Assembly (NCBI GenBank): GCA_003167365.1
Contig: PMTM01000006.1
Location: forward strand, 268,391-332,390
Direction: 5' to 3'
Source: Spartobacteria bacterium
Lineage (GTDB): Bacteria; Verrucomicrobiota; Verrucomicrobiia; Chthoniobacterales; UBA10450
Length of the DNA: 64,000 bases
The notes beneath the pieces were generated by a model. The model did not search any database. It saw only the letters and a program-made list of their open reading frames with translations, and was not told the origin of the DNA. The translations under genes were made by a program, and so were the position numbers. This document shows, piece by piece, positions 8,967-18,036 of the stretch (positions are counted from its first letter, which is position 1; every line of letters begins with the position of its first letter).

Positions 8967-10936
8967 GTGAGCCACGCGTAGAGAATGAGCAACGCCAGCA
9001 CGCTGACGGCGGCGGCGCGCAGATAAGTTTGGATTTGGCCGGAGTGCAGCGCGGACATCAAACGACCGAGACCGCGCGTGCCACCGGTGGCTTCATCGAC
9101 TCCGGCGTTGATGCCGCGCTCGTCGAAGTCTGCGCTGAAAATTCCAAAAAACTGGCCGAGTCCAGCGAACGCGCGCACGAGGCCGTCCCAAACATTGCGA
9201 TCCATCCAGTCGGACAAACGCGCAGCCATTTTGCTCAAGCCGATGACCGTCCAGTCGTAGAGTTCGTCCAGCCACATCTTGCTTTCGAGGAAGTGAAACA
9301 ACGCGGGCTGTGCTTGCTCTACCGGATCTGTCTCGGCGACGTTGCGATAGATCAACCAGCCGAGCCCGATGCCGGCGGCGACGAGCGCGAGCGAAACGAA
9401 GAGCATCGGCTGAATCAAACGCGCGATGTGAAAGTGTGCCGGCTCTCCATTGAGATAGCTGTGGAGCCACGGCCATGCGGGAGTGAGCGCAATACTGAGA
9501 ACAATTGAGCACCCCGCGAGCATCATCAGCGGCATGGTCATCACGCGCGGGCTTTCATGCGCATGTGTCGAAGCCGCGCGCTTGTTGCCGAAAAACACGT
9601 AGATCATCTGCCGCGTCATGTAGAGCGCGGTCAGCACGACCCCGACGAGCATGAGGTAATGCGGCAAGTGCGACACATGCCAATGCGTGGTGGCCTGCAG
9701 GATTTCCTCTTTCGTCCAACCTCCAGAAAAAAAGAACGGCACACCGCTGAGATTCATCATGCCGATGGCGTAGGTAAGAAACGTGACCGGCATGAGCCAG
9801 CGCAGTCCGCCCATTTTGCGAATGTCTTGCTCGTGGTCACAGCCGTGAATGACCGAGCCGGCGCCGAGAAACAAAAGCGCTTTGAAAAACCCATGCGCGA
9901 TCAAGTGCATAATGCCGGCCGCAACACCACCGACGCCGAGCGAGACCATCATCAAGCCCAACTGCGACACAGTTGAGTAGGCGAGGATGCGTTTGATATC
10001 GAATTGCGCGAGCGCGATGAGCGCCGCCATCACTGCGGTGATGACACCGATCGATACGACCACGGTCAGCGACGGAGTCACGCCGTCGATCGCGCCGGCA
10101 GAAAAGAGCGGATAGACGCGCGCCACCAGAAACACGCCGGCCGCGACCATGGTGGCGGCGTGGATAAGCGCGCTCACCGGCGTCGGGCCTTCCATCGCGT
10201 CCGGCAACCAGACATGGAGCGGGAATTGTCCCGACTTGCCGACTGCGCCGCAGAAAATCAGCAGCGCGACGAACGTGGCGCTGGCGCCGAGCAAAAGGAG
10301 CCCGGCGTTTTCGAGGCAACCATGGCCATTGTCGTAAAAGAGCAGCGTGCCGCTGCCGCTGTAGAGCCAGAGAATGCCGAGGAAAAATCCGATATCGCCG
10401 ATGCGCGTGGTGATGAACGCTTTTTTTGCGGCGGCGGCGGCGCTCGGTTTGTCTATCCAGAATCCAATGAGGAGGTAGGACGCGAGCCCGACCAATTCCC
10501 AACAGACGAATAGGAGAAGCAAACTGTTCGCGATGACCACGCCGAGCATCGCGGCGGAGAAGAACGAGAGATACGCGAAGAAGCGCGTAAAGTTTTTGTC
10601 GTCCGCCATGTAGCCGACGCTGAAGACAAAAATGCAGAGCCCGACGAGCGTGATCATCACCAGCATGGCGGCGGCGAGCGGATCGAGGACCCAGCCGATG
10701 CGCAGCGCTTGTTCGCCGAAAGTGAACCAGGTGAAATTATGGAAAGCGCGCCAGCCGGGTGCTTGCAGCGTGGGCACGAATGCGATGACCGCCATTACGA
10801 GCGCGACGATCTGGCCGAGAACTGCGAGCGCCGCCGCTCCCTTACCCCGCGAACTATTGAGGCACAAGATCGACAATGCGGCCGCGAGTGGTATCGCGGG
10901 AATCAGCCAGAGGTTAGCGACGATCCAGTGATTCAT
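8963..10936 (-). CDS. nuoL: NADH-quinone oxidoreductase subunit L
   Basis: 657 residues, the longest antiporter-like complex I subunit, with typical segments CWELVGLASYLLIGFW, HVWLPDAMEGPTPVSALIHAATMVAAGVFLV and AYSTVSQLGLMMVSLGVGG. The C-terminal amphipathic (piston) region and a last transmembrane helix (LRAAAVSVLALLILYAWLT) are present. The stop is coupled to nuoM. One AAGATCGACAAT motif lies near the start, read as Leu-Ser-Ile. A short REP-like hairpin lies just upstream, so a small break separates it from nuoK. Confidence 0.96.
   Translation of the reverse strand: MNHWIVANLWLIPAIPLAAALSILCLNSSRGKGAAALAVLGQIVALVMAVIAFVPTLQAPGWRAFHNFTWFTFGEQALRIGWVLDPLAAAMLVMITLVGLCIFVFSVGYMADDKNFTRFFAYLSFFSAAMLGVVIANSLLLLFVCWELVGLASYLLIGFWIDKPSAAAAAKKAFITTRIGDIGFFLGILWLYSGSGTLLFYDNGHGCLENAGLLLLGASATFVALLIFCGAVGKSGQFPLHVWLPDAMEGPTPVSALIHAATMVAAGVFLVARVYPLFSAGAIDGVTPSLTVVVSIGVITAVMAALIALAQFDIKRILAYSTVSQLGLMMVSLGVGGVAAGIMHLIAHGFFKALLFLGAGSVIHGCDHEQDIRKMGGLRWLMPVTFLTYAIGMMNLSGVPFFFSGGWTKEEILQATTHWHVSHLPHYLMLVGVVLTALYMTRQMIYVFFGNKRAASTHAHESPRVMTMPLMMLAGCSIVLSIALTPAWPWLHSYLNGEPAHFHIARLIQPMLFVSLALVAAGIGLGWLIYRNVAETDPVEQAQPALFHFLESKMWLDELYDWTVIGLSKMAARLSDWMDRNVWDGLVRAFAGLGQFFGIFSADFDERGINAGVDEATGGTRGLGRLMSALHSGQIQTYLRAAAVSVLALLILYAWLT
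10866..10877 (+). repeat. AAGATCGACAAT motif in nuoL
   Basis: An exact 12-mer, here read through the complement in the Leu-Ser-Ile-Leu frame. The next ten bases, GCGGCCGCGA, are similar to those following a near-copy in nuoN at 3261. Confidence 0.6.
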
Positions 10937-10938
10937 TT

Positions 10939-10964
10939 GTTGTAGCCGCGATCGCTGATCGCGG
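10939..10964. repeat. REP-like hairpin between nuoL and nuoK
   Basis: TGTAGCC leads into a perfect 8-bp stem CCGCGATC / GATCGCGG with a GCT triloop (10946-10964). It is a single-palindrome member of the family found doubled at 17438-17520. Confidence 0.65.
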
Positions 10965-10982
10965 AACTAACCCGAAGAAAAC

Positions 10983-11010
10983 GCCGAACGCCCAACGCCC
11001 AACGTCGAAT
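10983..11010. repeat. Degenerate heptamer array in the nuoK-nuoL gap
   Basis: Four consecutive 7-bp units, GCCGAAC, GCCCAAC, GCCCAAC and GTCGAAT. The array is noncoding. Confidence 0.65.
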
Positions 11011-11026
11011 TCAGAAGGGAAAGTCG

Positions 11027-11338
11027 TCATCCTTTGAGCTGGTTAAGTCGATCGACGTTGGTCGTTCGATAGTGGCGGTAAACTGAGATGACCAGCGCCA
11101 GCCCGACGGCCACTTCCGCGGCGGCGATGGCGATTGAAAAAATGGCGACCATTACGCCGGTGGGTGTTTGCGGCTCCGGACCGAAGCGCCAGAACGCGAC
11201 GAAATTCAGGTTCGCCGCGGCGAGCATCAGCTCGATGCCGATCAAAATGAAGATGGCGTGACGCCGGCTCAACGCGGCGAGCAGGCCAATGCAGAACAAC
11301 GCTGCGGATATGACGAGCAAGATCGACAATGTGGTCAT
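11027..11338 (-). CDS. nuoK: NADH-quinone oxidoreductase subunit K
   Basis: 103 residues with three transmembrane helices. It includes the conserved IFILIGIELMLAAANLNFVAF with its membrane Glu, and GVMVAIFSIAIAAAEVAVGLALVI with the second conserved Glu. I chose ATG 11338 (MTTLSILLV) because it fits the family length and overlaps nuoJ by four bases; the longer reading frame to 11419 lies inside nuoJ. It works in the proton-channel part of the membrane arm. An exact AAGATCGACAAT motif overlaps codons 4-7. Confidence 0.95.
   Translation of the reverse strand: MTTLSILLVISAALFCIGLLAALSRRHAIFILIGIELMLAAANLNFVAFWRFGPEPQTPTGVMVAIFSIAIAAAEVAVGLALVISVYRHYRTTNVDRLNQLKG
11319..11330 (+). repeat. AAGATCGACAAT motif at the start of nuoK
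   Basis: An exact 12-mer eight bases from the nuoK start codon, read through the complement as Leu-Ser-Ile-Leu. Confidence 0.6.
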
Positions 11339-11820
11339 CGACGCTTTTCCTCCATCACCAGAACCAGCGCGCCGATCAAAGCGGCGGTGAGCAAGAGCCC
11401 GACGCATTGCAGCGGCCAAACGTAATTCGTCAGCAACACTTCGCCGATCCGCTTCACGGTCAGCGGTGGGATTTGCGCTGCGGCGATGGCGACGGACGGC
11501 GTTTTGAGAATCGCCCAGAGCAAACCGCCGAACACCGCGACGGCTACGACAATGCCGCCCCAGTTGAACTTGTCCGGCTTGCCCACGTCACGGCGCGTCA
11601 ACAAAATCGTGAAGACGATCAAGACCGCGACTGCGCCGACATACACGAACAGTTGTACCAACCCGACGAACTCGGCGCCGAGGAAGAAAAAGAAAGCGGC
11701 CAGACCAACAAACGCCACGATCAGGCAAAGCGCGGCATGAATGAGTTTCGGTAGGGTGGCGGCGGCAAGGGCGCCGGCCAGCGTCACAATAGCGATGACA
11801 AGAAAAGCGGCGTTGTTCAT
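11335..11820 (-). CDS. nuoJ: NADH-quinone oxidoreductase subunit J
   Basis: 161 residues from ATG 11820, with five predicted transmembrane helices and the conserved LVQLFVYVGAVAVLIVFTILLT. The longer reading frame to 12099 runs into nuoH and is not the gene. It overlaps nuoH and nuoK by four bases at each end, so H-J-K are tightly coupled. NuoJ is part of the membrane-arm channel next to NuoH and NuoK. Usually nuoI lies between H and J, but here it has moved to the other arm. Confidence 0.94.
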   Translation of the reverse strand: MNNAAFLVIAIVTLAGALAAATLPKLIHAALCLIVAFVGLAAFFFFLGAEFVGLVQLFVYVGAVAVLIVFTILLTRRDVGKPDKFNWGGIVVAVAVFGGLLWAILKTPSVAIAAAQIPPLTVKRIGEVLLTNYVWPLQCVGLLLTAALIGALVLVMEEKRR

Positions 11821-13013
11821 TCGGCAAAGCGATAAGTGCGAGTGGCAAATTTTTTCCCCGTATCGAGAAACCACGACAGCCCGAGGTAAACAATCGCGAC
11901 AACGGCCAGCGACCAAAGCCACCCGGCCACGCCGCGTCCCTGATAATGCCAGACCGCGGCGGCGACCACGCATGTGAACGCCATCGGCAGCATGAATTTC
12001 CAAGCGAAAGCCATGACTTGATCGATGCGGCTGCGTGGCAGCGTTCCGCGAATCCAGATAAAGGTGAACAACAGCACACCAAGCTTCGCGAAAAACCACA
12101 GATAGGATGGAATGAACTGGAGCCCTGCGATTGGCGCCTGCCAGCCGCCGAGAAACAACGTCACCGCCAGACCGCTAACAGCGAACATTCCAAAGTATTC
12201 CGCCATGAAGAATAAGGCGTACTTGAATCCGGAATATTCGGTCATGTGTCCGGCGACGATTTCCGATTCGCCTTCCGGCACATCGAACGGTGTGCGGTTG
12301 GATTCCACCAGGCTGGAGACAAAAAACAAAAGAAACGCGGTCGCGCCCCACGGCGTCGTGACAAACCAATGCGGCACGATGCCGAACGTGTAGCCGTTTT
12401 GTGCGGCGACAATCGCGTCGGGCGAAAGCGCGCCGACGACCATCACCACCGGAAGCGTAGTGATAATAAGCGGCAGCTCGTAGCTGACCATCTGCGCGAT
12501 CGCGCGCATGGCGCCGAGCATCGAGAATTTGTTGTTACTCCCCCAGCCGGCGATGAAGACCGCAAGCTCCGTTGTCGATCCAACGGCAAAGAAAAATAGA
12601 ATGCCGCCGTCGATCGCGAACGGCGTCATGTTTCGGCCATAAGGGATTACGCCGAGGGTTAGGATTGCCGTTGCGGCAATCATGATAGGTGCAAGAAAAT
12701 GAAGGAGCTTATCGGCGCGTGCCGGCACGATGTCTTCCTTGATGAGCATCTTGATGCCGTCAGCCACCGGTTGAAAAAGTCCGAACGGCCCGACGCGATT
12801 CGGTCCGTAACGATTTTGGATGCGCCCAAGAATTTTTCGCTCCAGCACGGAAATGAGCGCGAAGAGCGTGAGAAATACACCGAGCAGCGCGGCGATGTTG
12901 ATGAGGCTGGATGCGACCTGCATCAGCCAGTCGGGTGCGCCGGTGAGAAGCGAGAGCAGCCACTGCTTCGCGCTGATGAAGATCTGGTCAAGAAAGTCGC
13001 CGCTCATTGTCAT
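11817..13013 (-). CDS. nuoH: NADH-quinone oxidoreductase subunit H
   Basis: 398 residues with about eight transmembrane helices. Family segments are VLERKILGRIQNRYGPNRVGPFG, LQPVADGIKMLIKEDIVPARAD, and the quinone-chamber loop around FDVPEGESEIVAGHMTEYSG. It connects the peripheral and membrane arms. It is the first gene of the minus arm, with ATG 13013 only about 100 bases from the divergent nuoA start. The C-terminus has an extra hydrophobic helix relative to short NuoH proteins. Confidence 0.96.
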   Translation of the reverse strand: MTMSGDFLDQIFISAKQWLLSLLTGAPDWLMQVASSLINIAALLGVFLTLFALISVLERKILGRIQNRYGPNRVGPFGLFQPVADGIKMLIKEDIVPARADKLLHFLAPIMIAATAILTLGVIPYGRNMTPFAIDGGILFFFAVGSTTELAVFIAGWGSNNKFSMLGAMRAIAQMVSYELPLIITTLPVVMVVGALSPDAIVAAQNGYTFGIVPHWFVTTPWGATAFLLFFVSSLVESNRTPFDVPEGESEIVAGHMTEYSGFKYALFFMAEYFGMFAVSGLAVTLFLGGWQAPIAGLQFIPSYLWFFAKLGVLLFTFIWIRGTLPRSRIDQVMAFAWKFMLPMAFTCVVAAAVWHYQGRGVAGWLWSLAVVAIVYLGLSWFLDTGKKFATRTYRFAE

Positions 13014-13114
13014 GAAGGAAAGCGATGCCCAATTCTTTAATCAAGGCAGAATGCACTGGCAGGAGCAAGCTCCCTCGGTTAACAAACTTGGTGGATGATG
13101 TAATCCTTATCGCC
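13014..13114. promoter_or_regulatory. Divergent promoter region of the two nuo arms
   Basis: About 100 bp separate the start codons of nuoH (-) and nuoA (+), so promoters for both arms must lie here or overlap the genes. A small hairpin GGAGCAAGCTCC is visible at about 13062-13073. I cannot point to convincing -35/-10 boxes. Confidence 0.5.
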
Positions 13115-13507
13115 ATGACGCCCAATCCTTATTTTTTTATCGTCATTTTTTGCGGAGTGGCGGTGGTGTTTCCGTTAATGCCGCTGGCGCTGGCCTGGCT
13201 TTGGAGACGATTTTTCCAGCCGCCCAGGCCGGGGGCGGGAAAAAATGCGACGTATGAGTGCGGGGTCGAATCGGTCGGGGAGGCGCATGTGCAGTTTCAA
13301 TCGCAGTATTATCTCTACTGCGTCATTTTTTTGATCTTCGACGTGGAGGCGATTTTTCTCGTGCCATTTGCCGTGGCCTTCACCGGTTTGCCGGTCGGCG
13401 CATTCATCTCCATCCTGGTTTTCCTCCTGCTGCTGATTGAAGGACTGGTTTGGGCATGGAGCAAAGGTTGTTTAGATTGGGGAAGTAAAAGGCTGAGCGC
13501 GAGATGA
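13115..13507 (+). CDS. nuoA: NADH-quinone oxidoreductase subunit A
   Basis: 130 residues from ATG 13115, with three transmembrane helices. The conserved loop [22 protein letters not shown] has the signature YECG, and [20 protein letters not shown] follows. The reading frame extends upstream to 13025, but the extra residues are not family-like. It is the first gene of the plus arm. The stop overlaps nuoB as ATGA. NuoA helps form the quinone-binding interface with NuoH, B and D. Confidence 0.95.
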   Translation: MTPNPYFFIVIFCGVAVVFPLMPLALAWLWRRFFQPPRPGAGKNATYECGVESVGEAHVQFQSQYYLYCVIFLIFDVEAIFLVPFAVAFTGLPVGAFISILVFLLLLIEGLVWAWSKGCLDWGSKRLSAR

Positions 13508-14127
13508 GCGACCAAATCGACGGAGGACTTCGCAGTGAGCTGCAAAGACAGGGCATCTGGGTGACCTCGATGGAGGAGCTTTACAATTGGGGGCGCAAGA
13601 ATTCGATCTGGCCGCTGCAGTTCGGGCTGGCCTGTTGCGCGATCGAGATGATCGCAACCGCCGCGTCGCGTTACGACATCGCACGGTTCGGCGGCGAAGT
13701 TTTCCGGCCATCCCCGCGTCAGGCGGACCTGATGATTGTGGCCGGCACGGTGACAAAGAAAATGGCGCCGCAAATTGTGCGGCTCTACAACCAGATGCCC
13801 GATCCAAAATACGTCATCTCGATGGGCGCGTGCGCAATTTCCGGTGGACCGTTCAAACAAGGCTACAACGTGTTGAAGGGAATTGATCGTTACATTCCGG
13901 TCGATGTTTACATTCCTGGTTGTCCGCCTCGACCCGAAGCGCTGCTGCATGCTTTCATGGAGCTCCAGCGCAAGATCGACAGTCAGAAACTGACCGGCAA
14001 CGCCAAGGCCGAGCATCTCGATCCGATGCAACCGAGCGAATTTCCCGTGCCGGCCTTTGGTGCGCACGATTTGGAGCCGGCAGCGAATCCGCGTCTGTTC
14101 CAGCCGCCAAAAATCGAGCGGTCATGA
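13504..14127 (+). CDS. nuoB: NADH-quinone oxidoreductase subunit B
   Basis: 207 residues carrying the N2 4Fe-4S cluster ligands: the tandem Cys pair in [10 protein letters not shown], Cys in [11 protein letters not shown], and Cys in [13 protein letters not shown]. This cluster hands electrons to quinone. The gene is coupled by four-base overlaps on both sides (nuoA and nuoC). The C-terminal ~45 residues after the core are a low-conservation tail. Confidence 0.97.
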   Translation: MSDQIDGGLRSELQRQGIWVTSMEELYNWGRKNSIWPLQFGLACCAIEMIATAASRYDIARFGGEVFRPSPRQADLMIVAGTVTKKMAPQIVRLYNQMPDPKYVISMGACAISGGPFKQGYNVLKGIDRYIPVDVYIPGCPPRPEALLHAFMELQRKIDSQKLTGNAKAEHLDPMQPSEFPVPAFGAHDLEPAANPRLFQPPKIERS

Positions 14128-14795
14128 CGATGGAGTCGCTCGAACAGATCAAAACGCGCGTTGAGGCCGCTGTTCCCGGCGCCAAGATCGACATCATTCC
14201 CAATCCAGGTCCGGCGCAGCAATCGTCGCTGTTGATCGACAACGAACATGCGGCTGCGGTTGCGAAGTTTCTGCGCGATGATTCCGCGCTGCGACTCGAT
14301 TTTTGCTCGAATGCGACTGGCGTGGATTGGCTCGATCGCACGGTAAAGAAAACCGTGAAGGTGAAGAAGATTGTCGATGGCGAAGAAAAGGAAATCGACG
14401 AAACGACCGAGGAGTTCTTTCCCGGCTACCTCGAAGCGGTCTATCACCTTTACTCGATGACGCATAAGCATGGGCCGGTGATCATTCGGATGCGCACGGC
14501 GGATCGCGCCGAGAACGCGCGTTTACCGTCGCTCACTCCGGTTTATCGGAGCGCTGAATTCCAGGAGCGGGAGATTTTTGATCTTTATGGCGTTCGCTTC
14601 GACGGCCACCCCGATCTGCGGCGCATTCTGATGTGGGACGAATTTGTCGATTACCCGATGCGGAAAGATTATCGGGAGCCGGACGATTACGAATACGAAC
14701 CGACGCCGCACGACGACGTGTTGGAAAAAGCGAAAATGCATTACAGCGCGCGGCCGCAATTGGATGGCGCGGAGAACATCACCGCGCAATCATGA
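14124..14795 (+). CDS. nuoC: NADH-quinone oxidoreductase subunit C
   Basis: 223 residues from ATG 14124; the longer frame to 13920 is inside nuoB. The signature [30 protein letters not shown] is complete. A charged insertion ([23 protein letters not shown]) interrupts the N-terminal half, so the protein is somewhat longer there than compact NuoC proteins. It is a separate polypeptide, not fused to NuoD as in some enterobacteria. It is part of the peripheral arm and overlaps nuoD by four bases. Confidence 0.95.
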   Translation: MTMESLEQIKTRVEAAVPGAKIDIIPNPGPAQQSSLLIDNEHAAAVAKFLRDDSALRLDFCSNATGVDWLDRTVKKTVKVKKIVDGEEKEIDETTEEFFPGYLEAVYHLYSMTHKHGPVIIRMRTADRAENARLPSLTPVYRSAEFQEREIFDLYGVRFDGHPDLRRILMWDEFVDYPMRKDYREPDDYEYEPTPHDDVLEKAKMHYSARPQLDGAENITAQS

Positions 14796-15943
14796 ACACG
14801 ACAGAAATGCTCCAGCCGCCACCGGCGATGACTTCGAGACTCGACGGCGAGTTAATGGAAGTGTCGATGGGACCGCAGCATCCCTCGACCCACGGCGTCT
14901 TTCGCATGAACGTCGCGCTCGACGGCGAGATGGTGGTCAAGCTCAAGCCGGTCTTCGGTTATCTACACCGCAATCACGAAAAGATCGGCGAGAACACGAG
15001 CTATCTCGGCTCGATGCCATACACCGACCGGCTCGATTATTTTTGTTCGATGACCAACAACTGGGCCTACGCGCTCAGCGTCGAAAAGCTGGCCGGCATC
15101 GAAGTTCCCGAGCGCGCCGAATATCTGCGCGTGATCCTGGCCGAACTAACGCGACTTCAGAATCACGCCTCGCTGCTCGGATTTCTGCTCAGCGACATGG
15201 GCGCGTGGGGCACTCCGCTCATGTATGCGTTCCGCGAGCGCGAGAAAATTCTCGACCTGTTCGAGTCGCTCTCCGGCTCGCGTATGATGTGCGATTACAT
15301 GCGCTTCGGCGGATGCCGGGTCGATGCCGGACCGGATTGGATGGAGCGCGCAAAGAAGATTGTCGATCTTTTCCCGAAGTTTCTCGATGAGTTCGAGAAA
15401 CTGATCCTTTCGAATGAGATCGTCATCATGCGGACGCAGGAAGTTGGCAAACTTTCCGCCGAGTTGGCGATCAACGCCGGCATGACTGGCCCAATGTTAC
15501 GCGCATGCGGAGTGAACTATGACATCCGGAAGGTGGATGGTTACGGTTTTTATCCGCGCTTCAAATTCCGCGTGCCGCTCGGCGAACACGGCGATTGCTA
15601 CGACCGCTTGATGATGCGCGCGCTCGAAATGCACGAGAGCGTCGGAATCTTGAAACAGGCCATGGAGCAAATACCGGCCGGACCCGTAATGAATCCGAAG
15701 GTGAAGATCCGCGCCTTTCGTCCACCGGTGGGCGAAGCTTACGGACGGATCGAAGGACCGAAGGGCGAACTCGGTTTCTATTTAATCAGCGACGGCGGAA
15801 CGAATCCGTATCGATACCGAGTGCGGCCGCCGAGTTTTATTAACCTGACGGTGCTGGAAGATCTCTGTCTCGGACATACGGTTGCGGACGTCATGGTCAT
15901 TCTCGGCAGCGTGGATATTGTGCTGGGAGAAGTAGATCGATGA
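14792..15943 (+). CDS. nuoD: NADH-quinone oxidoreductase subunit D
   Basis: 383 residues from ATG 14792, the hydrogenase-like 49-kDa subunit that lines the quinone site. Signatures are MGPQHPSTHGVFRMNVALDGE, GYLHRNHEKIGEN, and the C-terminal DIVLGEVDR. An exact AAGATCGACAAT motif occurs in the complement orientation at 15359-15370 (Ile-Val-Asp-Leu). The stop overlaps nuoI by four bases. Confidence 0.97.
   Translation: MNTTEMLQPPPAMTSRLDGELMEVSMGPQHPSTHGVFRMNVALDGEMVVKLKPVFGYLHRNHEKIGENTSYLGSMPYTDRLDYFCSMTNNWAYALSVEKLAGIEVPERAEYLRVILAELTRLQNHASLLGFLLSDMGAWGTPLMYAFREREKILDLFESLSGSRMMCDYMRFGGCRVDAGPDWMERAKKIVDLFPKFLDEFEKLILSNEIVIMRTQEVGKLSAELAINAGMTGPMLRACGVNYDIRKVDGYGFYPRFKFRVPLGEHGDCYDRLMMRALEMHESVGILKQAMEQIPAGPVMNPKVKIRAFRPPVGEAYGRIEGPKGELGFYLISDGGTNPYRYRVRPPSFINLTVLEDLCLGHTVADVMVILGSVDIVLGEVDR
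15359..15370 (-). repeat. AAGATCGACAAT motif in nuoD
   Basis: An exact 12-mer on the strand opposite to the gene, read as Ile-Val-Asp-Leu. Confidence 0.6.
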
Positions 15944-16563
15944 TCGGTACCGGAATATTGAAGGGCATGGCGGTGACGGCGCGGAACTTCGTCGGAAGTT
16001 ATTTCGAGAAGGACCGCCTGATCACGGTGCAATATCCGGAGGAGCGCAGCCCGCTTCCCGAGAACTATCGCAACTTTCCGTTCCTCATTTACGACACCGA
16101 CGATCCCGAGGCGGGACTGCGCTGTGTGGCCTGCAAGATCTGTGAGAAGGAGTGCCCGCCACAGTGCATCTATATTATTAAGAGCGAAGACAAGAAGCCC
16201 GATTATATGGGCAAACCGCAGTTTTATGCTGCCGTTTTCGATATCGACATCTCCGTCTGCATGAGCTGCCAGATCTGCGTCGAAGTCTGTCCGTTCGAAG
16301 CGATCAAGATGGACAAGGTCTTCGAACTAAGTAAGCGCGAACGGTTCGATGCCTTGTTGCAACGCAAAAACGAGCTGGCCAAATCGAACGAGTATTATCA
16401 CAGCATTCATCCGATTGAAGCCGCTGAGGTCGATGCCAAATTGGCGGAAGCAGCAGCCGCCGCCGCGAAGAAAAAGGCCGCGGCCGCGGCAGCCACCGCT
16501 GCGGGATCGACATCGGCACCTGGCACGGTGCCTGTGGCCCCAGCGCCACCGACCACTCCCTAG
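15940..16563 (+). CDS. nuoI: NADH-quinone oxidoreductase subunit I
   Basis: 207 residues with two 4Fe-4S motifs, CVACKICEKECPPQC and CMSCQICVEVCPFEA, that carry clusters N6a and N6b. The last ~50 residues are an Ala-rich and then Pro-rich low-complexity tail not needed for the ferredoxin fold. The gene is last in the plus arm and coupled to nuoD. No nuoE, F or G gene follows, so the NADH-oxidising module is either elsewhere in the genome or missing. Confidence 0.96.
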   Translation: MIGTGILKGMAVTARNFVGSYFEKDRLITVQYPEERSPLPENYRNFPFLIYDTDDPEAGLRCVACKICEKECPPQCIYIIKSEDKKPDYMGKPQFYAAVFDIDISVCMSCQICVEVCPFEAIKMDKVFELSKRERFDALLQRKNELAKSNEYYHSIHPIEAAEVDAKLAEAAAAAAKKKAAAAAATAAGSTSAPGTVPVAPAPPTTP

Positions 16564-16594
16564 CTTCATTCGGGAAATCTCCGCGCGCAGCAAT

Positions 16595-17422
16595 CTAGGA
16601 AAGATCGACGCGTTCAATGTGGGAATAGATATTGAACGAGGGCGGACGCAGGAAACCGATCAAGGTCTGGTTACTTTCGCGCGCGAACTCCATCGCAAGG
16701 GTTGAAGGCGCGGAGACCGACGCCACAATCGGAATTCCGGCCGACAGCGCCTTTTGCATGATCTCGAACGAGGCGCGGCCGCTGACGAGAAGAACTTGTC
16801 GATCTAACGGAAGTTGTCCGTCCAGGAACGCGCGGCCAATCACTTTATCGACCGCGTTATGGCGTCCAATGTCTTCGCGGACAACCTTCGTTTTACCGTC
16901 GAGATTGAAAATGCCGGCGGCATGGATTCCGCCGGTCCGGGCGAACTCGCCTTGTTGTTCTCGCAAAAGCGGCGGCAACGAAAGCAGAGTTTCGATTTCG
17001 ATCCGAACATCTTTCACCGAAACAATCGGCGGAAAATTTTGTCGAATCGCGTCAATGCTCTCTTTGCCGCAGATACCGCAGCTGCTCGAGATCGTTCCGA
17101 ACCGTTTTGCGGTACCGAGTTTTACTTTCACACCTTCCGCAAGTTGAACTGTGATGATGTTCTCGCGATTGCGCGCCTCCGTCGGGCGTGAGAACTGACC
17201 GATCTCGTCGTGGGTTCTCACAATTCCTTCCGAAACCAGAAAACCGGCCGCCAGCTCTTCGTCGTGGCCGGGGGTACGCATGGTGGTCGCGAGAGTCTTG
17301 CGGCCGATTCGAATTTCGAGCGGCTCCTCGACGGTGAGATCGTCGTGATGATACTCGAGCGAACCATCCTGCTTTCGCCGAATAATTTGACCAGAACCAA
17401 TGCCGTTAGACTTCTTTTTCAC
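16595..17422 (-). CDS. fdhD: Formate dehydrogenase accessory sulfurtransferase
   Basis: 275 residues with a GTG start at 17422. FdhD transfers sulfur from IscS to the molybdenum cofactor, an essential step for active formate dehydrogenase. The functional cysteine motif is present (SSSCGICGKESIDAI), along with GIHAAGIFN and REDIGRHNAVDKVIG. It fits with the formate dehydrogenase operon 10 kb downstream and the mobA gene next door. Its 3' end faces nuoI. A double REP-like palindrome lies upstream. Confidence 0.95.
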   Translation of the reverse strand: MKKKSNGIGSGQIIRRKQDGSLEYHHDDLTVEEPLEIRIGRKTLATTMRTPGHDEELAAGFLVSEGIVRTHDEIGQFSRPTEARNRENIITVQLAEGVKVKLGTAKRFGTISSSCGICGKESIDAIRQNFPPIVSVKDVRIEIETLLSLPPLLREQQGEFARTGGIHAAGIFNLDGKTKVVREDIGRHNAVDKVIGRAFLDGQLPLDRQVLLVSGRASFEIMQKALSAGIPIVASVSAPSTLAMEFARESNQTLIGFLRPPSFNIYSHIERVDLS

Positions 17423-17437
17423 GTCTTGGTCACACCA

Positions 17438-17520
17438 TTGTAGCCGAGATCGCCGATCTCGGTCAGTCTAAGATATCTGCCGGGTTTGCGAAGGCCGCGA
17501 TCAACGATCGCGGCTACAAC
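17438..17520. repeat. Double REP-like palindrome between fdhD and the MOSC gene
   Basis: Two perfect 8-bp stems are present: CCGAGATC / GATCTCGG with loop GCC (17444-17462), and CCGCGATC / GATCGCGG with loop AAC (17495-17513). They are enclosed by TTGTAG on the left and CTACAA on the right, so the whole 83 bp is also an inverted repeat. It lies in the divergent fdhD/MOSC promoter region. Confidence 0.75.
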
Positions 17521-17547
17521 TTTCACTCAGGGCTGCGCGATGTTATC

Positions 17548-18036
17548 ATGGCGCCGGTGGAAATTTGTCATCTTTACATTTCGCCGGGTCACAATTTTGT
17601 CGGACACCACGATCGCGAACCGGGCAACCATCCGGCGATTGAAGTTCCGATGATCGAGTGCGTGGCCGGTCGCGGTTTACTCGGCGATCGCTATTTCGAT
17701 TTTAAGGATGATTACAAAGGACAAATCACATTTTTTTCGCTCGAAGTTTTCGATGAGCTTTGCGGCGCGCTCGAAGTCCGGGATTGCTCGCCTGCTTTAG
17801 TGCGCCGCAACGTGATCACGCGCGATGTCGATCTTAACGAACTGATCGACCAGGATTTCGAAGTCCAGGGAGTTCGTTTTTATGGCACGCAAGAATGCAG
17901 CCCGTGCTATTGGATGGATCGCGCCATTGCTCCCGGCGCGGAGAAATTTCTCAAGGGCCGCGGCGGTTTGCGTGCGCGCATTCTCACGGACGGCACATTG
18001 CGTTCGACGGCGCGCATATCTGAAACGGTTGGATGA
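17548..18036 (+). CDS. MOSC-domain protein
   Basis: 162 residues of the MOSC (molybdenum cofactor sulfurase C-terminal-like) superfamily, with VAGRGLLGDRYFD near the N-terminus and RRNVITRDVDLNELI in the middle. A Cys-containing motif, QECSPCYWMD, lies near the C-terminus. MOSC domains bind molybdenum cofactor or carry sulfur for metal-sulfur centres. The stop overlaps mobA as ATGA, so the pair form a molybdenum-cofactor operon divergent from fdhD. The exact reaction cannot be read from the sequence. Confidence 0.85.
   Translation: MAPVEICHLYISPGHNFVGHHDREPGNHPAIEVPMIECVAGRGLLGDRYFDFKDDYKGQITFFSLEVFDELCGALEVRDCSPALVRRNVITRDVDLNELIDQDFEVQGVRFYGTQECSPCYWMDRAIAPGAEKFLKGRGGLRARILTDGTLRSTARISETVG

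Noticed and set aside
7527-10945. Long plus-strand frames opposite nuoL and nuoM
   Set aside because: They are antisense frames produced by high-GC codon use; they are charged, low-complexity and match no family, while the minus strand encodes clear Nuo subunits.
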